Below the pieces are notes generated by a model, which was not told where the DNA came from, made no database searches, and worked only from the letters and a program-made list of their open reading frames with translations. This document shows positions 13,101-25,100 of a DNA stretch of 60,000 nt, one piece after another. The position numbers and the translations under genes were made by a program. This DNA is from Nematostella vectensis (Eukaryota; Cnidaria; Anthozoa; Actiniaria; Edwardsiidae), in NCBI RefSeq assembly GCF_932526225.1, contig NC_064043.1, forward strand, positions 5,015,501-5,075,500. The letters run 5' to 3'. The first letter of the stretch is position 1, and each line of letters starts with the position of its first letter.

Positions 13101-16100
13101 GCGTTGTCCTCGTTCTTCATGCAACAACATACAGGGGCGTTGTCCTCGTTCTTCATGCAACAACATACAGCGGCGTTGTCCTCGTTCTTCATGCAACAAC
13201 ATACAGGGGCGTTGTCCTCGTTCTTCATGCAACAACATACAGGGGCGTTGTCCTCGTTCTTCATGCAAAAACATACAGGGGCGTTGTCCTCGTTCTTCAT
13301 GCAACAACATACAGCGGCGTTGTCCTCGTTCTTCATGCAACAACATATAGGGGCGTTGTCCTCGTTCTTCATGCAACAACATACAGGGACGTTGTCCTCG
13401 TTCTTCATGCAACAACATACAGCGGCGTTGTCCTCGTTCTTCATGCAACAAAATATAGGGGCGTTGTCCTCGTTCTTCATGCAACAACATACAGGGGCGT
13501 TGTCCTCGTTCTTTATGCAACAACATACAGGGGCGTTGTCCTCGTTCTTCATGCAACAACATACAGCGGCGTTGTCCTCGTTCTTCATGCAACAAAATAT
13601 AGGGGCGTTGTCCTCGTTCTTCATGCAACAACATACAGGGGCGTTGTCCTCGTTCTTCATGCAACAACATACAGCGGCGTTGTCCTCGTTCTTCATGCAA
13701 CAACATACAGGGGCGTTGTCCTCGTTCTTCATGCAACAACATATAGGGGCATTGTCCTCGTTCTTCATGCAACGACATACAGGGGCGTTGCGTGCCCCCC
13801 TCCCCCCCCACAAAACCATATGTAGTTCCTAACCACCCAACAACATACAGGGACCTTGTCTTCCATCAACATTCGATGACAAACAGGGGAGCTGTCCTTT
13901 TTCGACTCCCCCTATCCATCCTTCTCACCCCCCCCCCCCCCCCCCCCGCCGCCGCCCCACCCTCAACAGGAAACTAAACGGGGCCTTGTCCTTCCAGCTC
14001 CCTCACACGATGACAATCAGGGGCATTGCTGGCCGATCATGATAAAATGGGCTATTGTCCTTTTCTCCTCCCTCACACGATGACAATCAGGGGCATTGCT
14101 GGCCGATCATGATAAAATGGGCTATTGTCCTTCCTCCCCACGTGATGTGAAAGCGAGGCATTGTCTTTGCTCATCCCATAACATGCAAGGGCGTTGTCCA
14201 TCATACCCAGCCTATAACATGCAAGGGCGTTGTCTGTTTTAGCCAAATACCTGAATGTGTTCCTGCCAGGCCTGCTGAAAGCGCTCCTCCATGTCCCTTC
14301 GCTGCTCTTCCATCAGCGTCCGCCTGTACTCCTGTAACGAGCGGAGTTGATCGCAATCCAGGCACTCCTACAGACACAAATACTCAACAAATATGACGTG
14401 TATAACAAGTGGCCGATTAATAACGTTCATCTGTTAAAGTTCCACGATAAAACCAAATATTCAGCAAAATATGATGTGTATAATGTGGTCAGATGAATAG
14501 CGTTCATCGGTGATTCTGGCACGAGAAAACTAAATACTCAACAAAATATGACGTAAAGTGGTGTCTTCTCGCGTACGGACCACCAGCATTTTTCTTATCA
14601 CACCGAGAAAAGCAAATACTCGATAAGACAATTCCCCTACCTCTAGGGTGCTGGGGTCTGGGGCCGAGCTCAGCGCCTCGTTGATTTCCTTGCCTCCAGT
14701 GAGTTTCATGACGTCACGTGTAGAGCACGATCTACGCATGCGCTTAGATAACTTGGGTAGCGAGTCTGAAGAAAAGACATCAGTGATTTTCAATAGTAAT
14801 TTAATACCGACATACAGGAGTGTAAATTCAGGTCAAGGCAATACTACCAGTTTGTCCCGCCTCGTTTTCAATCTCACTTTGCACACGTGATAGCAAGTCT
14901 TCTCTAGCGCGTTCCTGTTCCATGTGGTAGTGCTTTGACTCGCGATCTTCTGCGCGTGCGCAACGAAACACTGTCGTCCCGTCAGAAAGTTTCTCCATGA
15001 ACTGAAAACCAAAAGATACGGTATTCAATGTAAAAAGAAGCCACAAGGTGAGCTGTCTTTTTTTTTACAATGAGTGTTAGCAAATCAACTCTAAAATGTA
15101 TACCAAGAACATGTTTTCGGTTTCATGATTTGTTAAGAAAATCATTACGTTGAATAACATGTAGCTAGTTTACATTTGCTTCAAAACAACATCGAAAGAA
15201 ACAAAGCACCTTTATGAGCTTCATTTGTAGTATGTGCTTCAAAGAAATCTTGTTTTTGCGTGTGTGATGTGGGTATGTTCATGGAGTGCATTGCGAGTGT
15301 GTTTTGATCCTACCTCCAAAGGGTATGTCCGCAAAACAACAACATCCACACAACCTACAGCCCCTCCATCAGCAAACAACGACCCGAGGGGTAGAGGGAA
15401 GGGATGAGAATGGCGCTGAAACCCCAGGCGTGCGTTCCATCGTGCCCTGCGAGTAGAGTTGGCGTGTAAACGCAGCATTAGGGAGTTGGGCGCCTCCAGG
15501 GGCGACACAGGCTGGTCGTAACCAATCAGCTCAGCTCCGTTAACACACAGCTTTTGTCCGACATGTATTTGTCCGGTGCGGACCAAGTGGTCAAGGGGTC
15601 TGTCAAGTGAGGCCTGGACGCTGTACCAACCATCTGTGACTGTAATTGTGCCGCACGTCTGATAATTAATAGAAAGAGGAAGTTGTAGTTAAAAGTGTAA
15701 AAATGAATTGGGTACAATTTCTAAATGATCAGAATAATCGTAATTTCTAACAATTAAGAATCAACAATAGCCGCATTGCAAAATATATACGATCCTACCT
15801 GATGCCTCAAAGGTGTACTCCCCCTGATCGGCGTGGCTTCATCATCTGTTATCTTGTTTGAGGTACCATTTTCTTGATTCAGATCCGGGGGATTCACCCC
15901 AGAAACACACAGCACCATAGTTTTCGTGGAAGCATCATCACGCTCGAGGACTTTTTTTAATGCAGACCTGAGAAACGAATCACAACAAGCAATACTTGTT
16001 TTATAGGTGACGCACATTAATTGAACGTGGAACCAAAGATTAATGAAACGTTTACAAGGTCCAACGCACCATTATTACTGTATCTCGTGCAAAATACCGA

Positions 16101-19100
16101 GACACAATGTTCGAACTAGAAACTGAGATATCAGGCTTCAATCATGGATGGCTATTTTAATCTGTTTACTGCAAGTTAATCGTTGTACTTTCAAATGTAA
16201 ACAATGACAAATGGGTAAATGATCGACATTCGTTAATGACTCAATACGGTTTATACCTGTGCGATCGGTCGATTTCGAGGTCGTAGCGGTACTTAAGTTG
16301 GCACATTACCCAGTCAGGCGTCAGACATCTGTTGAGCGAAGTTTAAACAGGTCAGAACTAATCTATCAGCCATGTGGATACATTACAGCTCACCTGCCGG
16401 CGAAGCACTGTGGGAAGGACACTTCGAGAGCAGCAAGTTTCCACACAATCCACCGGAAGTGATTAGCCACCCATCCAGTACACACAAGACTAGGGTCTAC
16501 CCCAGGGGTACCGAGAAACGCACTGAGAACATAAAACAACGTCATTTTACTACTGATTCCGTGGCGTCACTATTGCTAGAGCTCTTTTTTGCTATTTTTT
16601 TAAAATTATCTGAATGTCAAATTTGTATTTTATTTGTACAAATTTATGAATTTAACATCATTTTTAAAATGGATAAATCAAATATCACGTACGCTTCTAT
16701 CTCTTCCAATCCTACTCGTCCATCTGAGCCAAGTCGTACCAGACCCCCATCCTCAGTCCTGATGCCTCCTTCAGTTGCGCGCGCATGCTCGCTACAAAAT
16801 GCACGGCCGTCGAACCGAAATGAACCCGCGTTAGCACTGGTCACCGCTTGTACCTCTCCTGATACGCCAAGGTTATCCAACTGCGACATATACAGAGAAA
16901 CTTAATATGGAACCATTTGAGATAACGTAGTATTCAGGGAAGTGACTAGCCTCCAGAATACATCGTTTTGTTCATTTTTTGTTTCCTCTTAAACGATCTA
17001 GTAAAAACCGGCGATTTTACAGTGTGCTTAGACACTACATACCATACTTGCGAGTGCGCTTCATCCTCCCATACCCCCCCTCCCCCACCTTTTTATAATG
17101 AGAATTTTAAGGAGCTTGTAGGAATTCTTCACTTACATTTAGAGAAATTTTATAACTTCCACTTTTAGGTTACACTTTTAGGATGTACAACAATACACAG
17201 TCGCATAGATTTTGCAAAATATTCTGACTTTCGATGCCGCCTAAAAATAACGCTTAAGTATCAAGGGTAGAGTGGATTCGTCTCTTTATAGTGTGACGCG
17301 CGTTACTGTCGCCACAAAGACAAAGTTTTAGAAACTTAGCCAAGTAGCATGCGAGAAAGTTAACCAATAAGCATGCGACAAAGTAATCCCTTAGCATGCG
17401 AGAAAGTTAGCCAATAAGCATGCAAGAAAGTTAACCAATAAGCATGCAAGAAAGTTAGCCAAAAAGCATGCGAGAAAGTTAGCCAATAAGCATGCAAGAA
17501 AGTTAACCAATAAGCATGCAAGAAAGTTAGCCAATAAGCATGCGAGAAAGTTAGCCAATAAGCATGCACAGTTTCCATTAATACGGTCTTTATAATAAGG
17601 AGGATTCAGTCGTGTTCTGCTGCGCACTAAAAGATTTTTTTGCCACGCTGAAAGGCTAGTAAAGTAATGGGTAGTGCAGTCAATCTGATAGCACGTTTCT
17701 CGCAACTCCGTTCATCTGCTTACTACAGAAAACTGTTGCCGCAGTGGCGCATGTCGCACTTTAAGGAATACTTCTTACTTGCAAATATAACCAGATTTGT
17801 TCCAGTCCCTTTGGATAAGCAGGTACCCCAGCCCCCACACAACGCCCCACGCCCCACGCCACTGCCCCACAAACAATCCCTGGCATTCGTCAAACAGCGA
17901 CTAGATTTTGACGCACCTCATGGGATGTGTAGTGGCCAGGTGTTGCGTTACCAACGTATTGCTTTAGTGTTGGCCGTGACAAGGCTGCGTTACGTAGCTT
18001 AGACAGGTATCCCAAACATGGCTTGGTACTGCTTCCAGCTGCTGCCTTTACGGGCTGCAAGAAAATAACATTTTAGTAAAATCTAATGCTTTAAGGCAAA
18101 ACACCTCCGTAATCGTAGAGACAAAACGAAGGTGGTCACAACGTAAACCCGTGAAACACTGTTTTCTGATTATGCACACTTGTTTCTCGTGCACTCGAAA
18201 AATAGGAATTTTATACAACTGGTCTTTTTTTTACCTAACATTAATTATGTTCAATGATAAGTGAAAATTTTCTTATGGCGCCAAACTTACCTGCGATATA
18301 GGGAGAGGACCAGAAAAACGGGGACGCTTCCGGTCAGGTGCTACCACAGATGGAGTCTGCATTGAATTCTCAGCGGCCGACGCAGTGCTAGCATGCGCAC
18401 GGAATGGCGTAGCAAACTGCTTCCTCTTGACCGAGTGTCCTGGGACCGATGACGGGGAGGGGATGGTAGAGACGGGTTTGCGCGCGAAAAGCCTCCGAGT
18501 GTCTGACTTTGTATTTGTGTTCCTAAAACGGCACCGCAAAGGGAAAAAATAACTCAAGTGATTATTATAATCAAGAAAAGAGAGGAACGCTGATAATTCT
18601 AAATTTTAATTCCCTAGATACCGTAAATGCTCTTTTAAACGCTCCCTATCTAAATAACGCCCCCTGTCTAATGAACGACATATCCCCCCCCCAGCTTACA
18701 AGTTAACCCTATTCAGATCGGGCTTTTGGGGGCTCCCTCTGACCGGGCGAAAGAGCCCCCCCCCCCCCCACCCCACCCCCCATCCGTAACTTTTCAACCA
18801 TTGGAGCTATTATGACCAAATTTTCAAAGAATCGTTATCTGACAAAAAGGAACAAAATAATATATTGTGTTGCCATAGCAACACAATATGACGTCATTAT
18901 GACGTGATTTAAGGACATATGGTTATAAATAGCCTATCTTTCGAAACCTTTGCATAGAACATCCAAAATCCAAATAAGTTATCATAATCAGTTCGTATTC
19001 AAAAAGCGACCGATATTCTTCAAAAAAACTGTCTTTGTGACGACACGATGACGTCATTTAAATGAGCAGAAACGGGCAATATTTCCGTTTTTTTAGATGT

Positions 19101-22100
19101 GCATTTCTGTATGTCTTTTTCGATAATCTTATTATCTTGCAGTAGACATATATTATTAGTGACACTTTTTCTATGACAACAATATATGACACCTGTAAGT
19201 TTGCAACTGGACTCTTAATTAAAGTAATAGTTTAAATATCTTTTCCAAAAATGTTTTTTTCTACTTTTTATTTAAAATAGAGGAATATCAAAAGGATTTT
19301 GCCAAATTTAGATGTTAATTAAAAAAAAAAAAAAAACACAGCGATTTTTAGCTAATTATGTGACATCAGCATCCGCCATCTTGGATCCGCCATATTGAAT
19401 CCGCCATCTTGGATTTAATGAAAGTTATTTACTTTAATCAATAAAAACTGGGTGGCAAAATCTGAAGCTTTTTGACAATATTCGATCTTCGTTTCAAGTT
19501 TTATTAATGATTTCAGGTGGATATGAATGTTATTTTGCTATTACTACAAGCACTATTTCGAGAAGGTCAAAAATTGACAAAAAAAACACCACCCCTCCCC
19601 CCTAAAATAGAGATGTAATTTTTATTGTGTTTTTTTCAAAACTTGGCATAAAACGTTTATATGACATGGATTTACGTTGAGCACGTCTATTTATAGTTGA
19701 TCTTAACGACGTTTTGCCTAATTTTCATTAAACCTATGTCTCAAAACTTGGTTGCTATGGTTACCAGGGTACACATATCAAAATTTTGTTTACACCAAAC
19801 TGATCCCAGATAAATTTTAGGAAAAGGCATCAAATTTCGATGCTCTAGCCCTACTAGTTCAAAAATTATCACAGATCAAAGGTGCTGGGGGCCTCAAAAG
19901 CCCCCCCGGGTCTAAATAGGGTTAACATTAAACGCTCCTCTCTAATAAACGCCTCCTATTTATTGGACTCCCCCCACCCACCCCCTCGGACCATTGAAAG
20001 CCCCCGGCGTTTATTAGATAATTTACGGCATGTATAAGTTTTTAGTTTCTTAGATGGCATAGTGAAGTAAGAGGAGTATCGTGGATGCGTAACCCTAGAT
20101 AAAGCAGTCGGTTCCGTATCTTTTAGTTCCCTAGATGTCGCTTCCCAAGTGAGCTATGAACGGATCATTATGGATGCTTACCCCCCAGCAAGAGAAGCCG
20201 GCTCCGTGATACGAGGCTTCATCGGAGGTGTGAGCTTTCTTGACCGTCTATTAAACAGGACTCCTGAAATGAAAGTGAAAACAATTAGAACATGCGCGGA
20301 ACGAAAAATTATAACTGAGACAGTCACACTATACGCTGATATTGATCCAGATGAAGGAGACAGTCACACTATTTAGTAAATAAAGCCCTTCTGGCGGCTG
20401 GGATATCGGCGGATAATGTCCAAGGATGAGAAATGGTACGAAAAATAGACAGTTGGCCGAGAAGCGAAGCTTCGAGGGCAACTGTGAAATTTTGAGGACC
20501 ATTTCTCATCCCAGTGACTACACTAAAAATGCGAAAAGTATATTCTGCGCGCACTGACGTGCATTGGAATTTTTGCCATTCGCGAAAGATAACGATTCAT
20601 GCAACATTAAACAATTCATGCAACAAAAACTACAAGCTCAAAACTTGCATTTCAACTGGTGGATTTACACCTAGACTGTTTCTTATTGTTCTGCTTAGAG
20701 CTGGAATAGAAATTGAAAGTTTTCAATTTTGAAATGTCTTCTGAGCGCGCGCTGTTGTGGAGTTTTTGTCATTGCCTTTTCTTTCCCGTTTCAGGATAAA
20801 TTCTAAAAAAACACATTGATGATAGTTCTATGAAAGAAATGAAACATTCTTTCTGTGACTTCATAGCGTTTTGAAAACCATGGTGTTTGTTTGAGGAGTT
20901 ATTTAGCAGACGGAAAGCACTTTGCCTGGACGTTATCGACTGATATTTGTCCTGTGAAAATGTGCATGTAACCCGTATTGACCAATGAGCGCGCTTGAAA
21001 ATTCATCACTGGGATATAAACGCTGTATTGATCCAGATGAAGGATTGTGTACCTGATGGCGTGCTAGTCTGTGGTGTCATGTGACGGCGAGGTTGTGCCG
21101 ACGGTACTCTAGATCCTTGCATCACAATCTGAAAGAACAACAGCATTCTTTGGTAGACCATAGGCTAAATCCGGGCACTACTATGGCCTACCAAGACAAT
21201 CAGCATGTGAGAGTCACAGTTTCGACTCTTGGTTGACATGGGCTCCATATGTAGGATGATTCCATCGTGTTTCATCGAGCCTAGTGAAGTTCTGTCAATC
21301 AGATAGCACGTTTCCCGCATCCTTACTTCTCAAAGAGTTGCCACGGTTTGTAAGGTAACTACACGCGCTTTTCTCTACCTCCTGAGCTTTTTAAAATCTA
21401 ACATTTATTAATTATCTAAGCTATGGTCTTCTAGTCATCTGCACCAATTATAACGGATAGCACGACTATCAAACGACTCTGATAACTGTTATTAAAATAG
21501 AATTGAAATCTTACAAATTTTCATTTAGCTTTACTTGAACATTACGCGCCCTGTAACTTGAAATAAGCTTCTTTTTGTATAAAAAAAAACAACAACAACA
21601 ACCTTACTTTAGTTAAAGGATCTGTGTCATTCACTCTATCAAAGCTAATATAGAAGCTAAAAGCCCTCCAAGTAGAAACTTTAATAACAGGATATGCTTT
21701 TAAGTTGAACTTACTGGGGCAGACTGGCTCCGCTGGACACTGCTGTTGGAGTAAGAGCCTGGAACACAACAACATTTACTGAGAACGTTCCTAGAGGAAT
21801 AAGCCACAACGCGCAAAATATATCAATTAACTTAATATTGAGTCTGCCCGAAAGATTAAGTCTGAAACTTAAGTACGAGTTTTGCTACAATTCAAACCTT
21901 ACCCGTGTCACGAAGTCGAATACCCGAGCTCCGATCTAGTATATTATCAGTCTTATCTAAAGTCTTACTAATGCTACAAATTAAACCTAACCTTTGTCAC
22001 CAAGCTGAAGATCCGAGGGGTGTGAAGATCTACTCTGCCTTCCTGATAACATCACCTTGACATGGCCTGCAGCGAGTGTCTTTGCTGTTGCAGTGAAGTT

Positions 22101-25100
22101 ACCCGCCTTCTCAATGCTTTTTTCATCACAGAGGAATCCAGCGAAGTCAGTCGTTGAATCGTCTTCCTGAAGAGCTGCTGAACTCTCCTGGATTTCTCGG
22201 TGCATCATCTCATCATAGCCAAGTCTAGGGGCAGTTGGAGTTTGGACATGTGTTTGAGCTCCCTTAACTACATCTTTTCCAGAATTCAATGATCGATTTG
22301 CATGGACAGAGGGATTTTTGGCAGGTATATTTGGTGTCCTGACTGTTGACTGTGGGATTGATTTCGGCGAGACTGTTTCCTTTTTTATATCTAATGTCCC
22401 GCCCGAGGATCTAGAGGGTGGGACCAGCTGATCAGTTGCAACCAAGTCCCTTTTTTCTAAGCATCCTTTTTCTGACCGCGTATTAAATGTATGTCCTGAT
22501 AAACAGTCAATTCCTTCGACTTCACCGAGGACTTTTCTTGCCTTTTCTAATGATTCTTCAGATATTTCCACTTTCTTCCCACTGGCAGTCTGAAATCCAG
22601 AGAAAGTTGCCATAATCACATTTCTTTCGGTTTCTTCACAAGGAAGTGTCAGATCTTCTGAATCAATCTGCTTGAACGTTTCTCTGGCTTTCTTGAGCGA
22701 TTCTTTAGATATTTCAACTTTCTTTCCACTTGCAGTCTGAAACCCCGAAAAAGTCACAGCTGATTCGTCATGGGCATTTCTATCGGCCTCACCTTCAAGC
22801 TGCTGAAACGTCTCTCTTGCTCTCTTTAATGATTCTTCAGATATCTCAACTTTCTTTCCACTTGCTGTATGAAACCCGGGAAAAGGAGACGGTTTCTCTT
22901 CGCTTAGATCATTCATATTGATTTGTTGGAATGTGTCTCCTGCTTTCTTAAGAGCCTCCGCAGATATTTCAACTTTCTTACCACTTGCAGTCTGAAATCC
23001 AGAGAAAGTTGCCATAATCACATTTCTTTCGGTTTCTTCACGAGGAAGTGTCAGATCTTCTGAATCAATCTGCTTGAACGTTTCTCTGGCTTTCTTGAGC
23101 GATTCTTCAGATATTTCAACTTTCTTTACACTTGCAGTCTGAAATCCAGAAAATGTTTGGGATTTGACATTGACATTTCTACAGGTTTTATCTTGAGGGT
23201 TTATTTGGTCATCCATGTCAATCTGCTTGAATGTCTCTCTTGCTTTCTTTAGACACTCTTCTGATATTTCAACTTTCTTTCCACTCGCAGTCTGAAATCC
23301 AGAAAAGGTTTGGGCTTTGACATTAACATTTCTACCGGTTTTATCTTGAGGTGGTATTTCGTCATCCATGTCGATCTGCTTGAATCTTTCTGTGGCTTTC
23401 TTTAACGATTCTTCAGATATTTCAACTTTCTTTCCACTTGCAGTCTGAAATCCAGAAACGATTTGGGGTTTTACATTAACATGTCGAGAGGTTCTATCTT
23501 GAGGGTTTATTTGGTCACCCATGTCAATCTGCTTGAATGTCTCTCTTGCTTTCTTTAGACACTCTTCTGATATTTCAACCTTCTTCCCACTCGCAGTCTG
23601 AAAACGAGAACGGATTGCCATCTTTGCGCGACACCTTTCATTTTTGTCCTCAATGTCTATTTGCCTTGATGTTTTTCCTGCTATACTTGGTACCTCTACA
23701 GATCGGGTACGAGCAACATTTTTACCGACTTGACAGGACATATGGTCATCCATATCTAACCGTCTTAGCATATCCCTCGCCGTATGTAACGACTCTTCTG
23801 AGATTTCAACCTTTTTTCCGCTTGCTGTTTGGAATCCGGAGAATGGCGGTTTCTTGACATTTTCATGATGCCCCAACTCGTGATATTCTCTCATGCTGAC
23901 CGTGCTCGTATTATGATGTAAAGGCACAGAAATTGTTCCATTCTTCGTATCGCTTATCATCTCTAAACTCGTTCCAAATTCGGAGAGGACAGAGTGATTA
24001 TCGCTCTTAAATGTGTCAAATTCGTCACCTAAATAATTTAAATCTACGTCTTCAAGTAATTCACGTGCTATCTTTAACGCTTCTTTAGAAATGTCGATTT
24101 TCTTGCCACTTGCTGTTTTAAACCCTGATGGTTTCTTCACTTGTGTTTTTACAATCGAGTCAGCATCACTTAATTCCCGAGTCAAATGTAAGGTAGGAGA
24201 CATATTACACTGATTGGTAAATTCATTATGTCTAGGGGCCTGGTCATCACTCACAGAACAACTCTCCCACATGCGTCTAGCGCTTTGCAGGGACCTCTCT
24301 GATGCTTTAAGTTTCACGCCACTGGCGGTGTGAAATCCTTGTAACTCCGAACAATCATCTTTGTTACCGTCTCGATTCCAATCAATAGGCCCCGGAACTT
24401 TATTAATACCAGGTTCATCATCTACTAAAACAGTATTTGTATCTGGATTAACAGGTTTGTTATTTTGGCGAGATGGCAAAGATTCACCACATGCATCCAA
24501 AGCGTCTGCATGTGAAACGAGGGAATCGTCCAGCGAGTCATCAACAGACAACCCATTATTCAAATCCTGCTCGAGCTGATCAAGCTCAGCCTTGATCTCA
24601 CGCAACGCATCTTCTGATAATGACAGCTTCTTGCCACTTGAGGTCATAAATCCAAAATTTTTGCCTGTATCCATGACACACTTCATTTGAAAAGAAGAAA
24701 GATCACTAGTGCCTTTACTTGCAGATTTAACGTAATTTTTCTTTGGAGTCGACTTTCTAATATCCTCGTCGCCATTTCTAACTTCAAGAGATTCTATTTC
24801 ATCAACAGGGAATTGACTCAACGCATCCATGTCAAATAGTGGTTCATTCGCGTAGCTTTCAGCACCAAGCGTACCTTCCTCTTGTTCCCAGTTATCAGCA
24901 GGTCGGGGCAGAACAGATGCCTGCGCCTTCCCAGTTGATTCGCCCGGCAAAGGGGGACCGGATACCTGATCATATACCTTGCCAGCCACATAGGCAGGAC
25001 TTAAGGGTGGATTAGACACATTATCGCATGAGTTGCCAGCTTTCTTAACAGAACCTGGGGTTGAAATAGACATTTGATCACATGACTTGTTGATTGATGC

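Noticed and set aside
12674-13832. Frames of 136 to 366 codons on both strands made of 12-residue repeats
   Set aside because: They are by-products of the second 36-bp array. The plus frame also overlaps BRCA2 exon 12788-12743 in antisense.
17360-17705. Repetitive Trp/Leu/Ala minus-strand frames
   Set aside because: They are translations of the 24-bp tandem repeat inside a BRCA2 intron.
20149-20376. A 75-codon plus-strand frame
   Set aside because: It is the antisense of BRCA2 exon 20263-20182 and its flanks. The minus-strand splice signals and phase fit much better.
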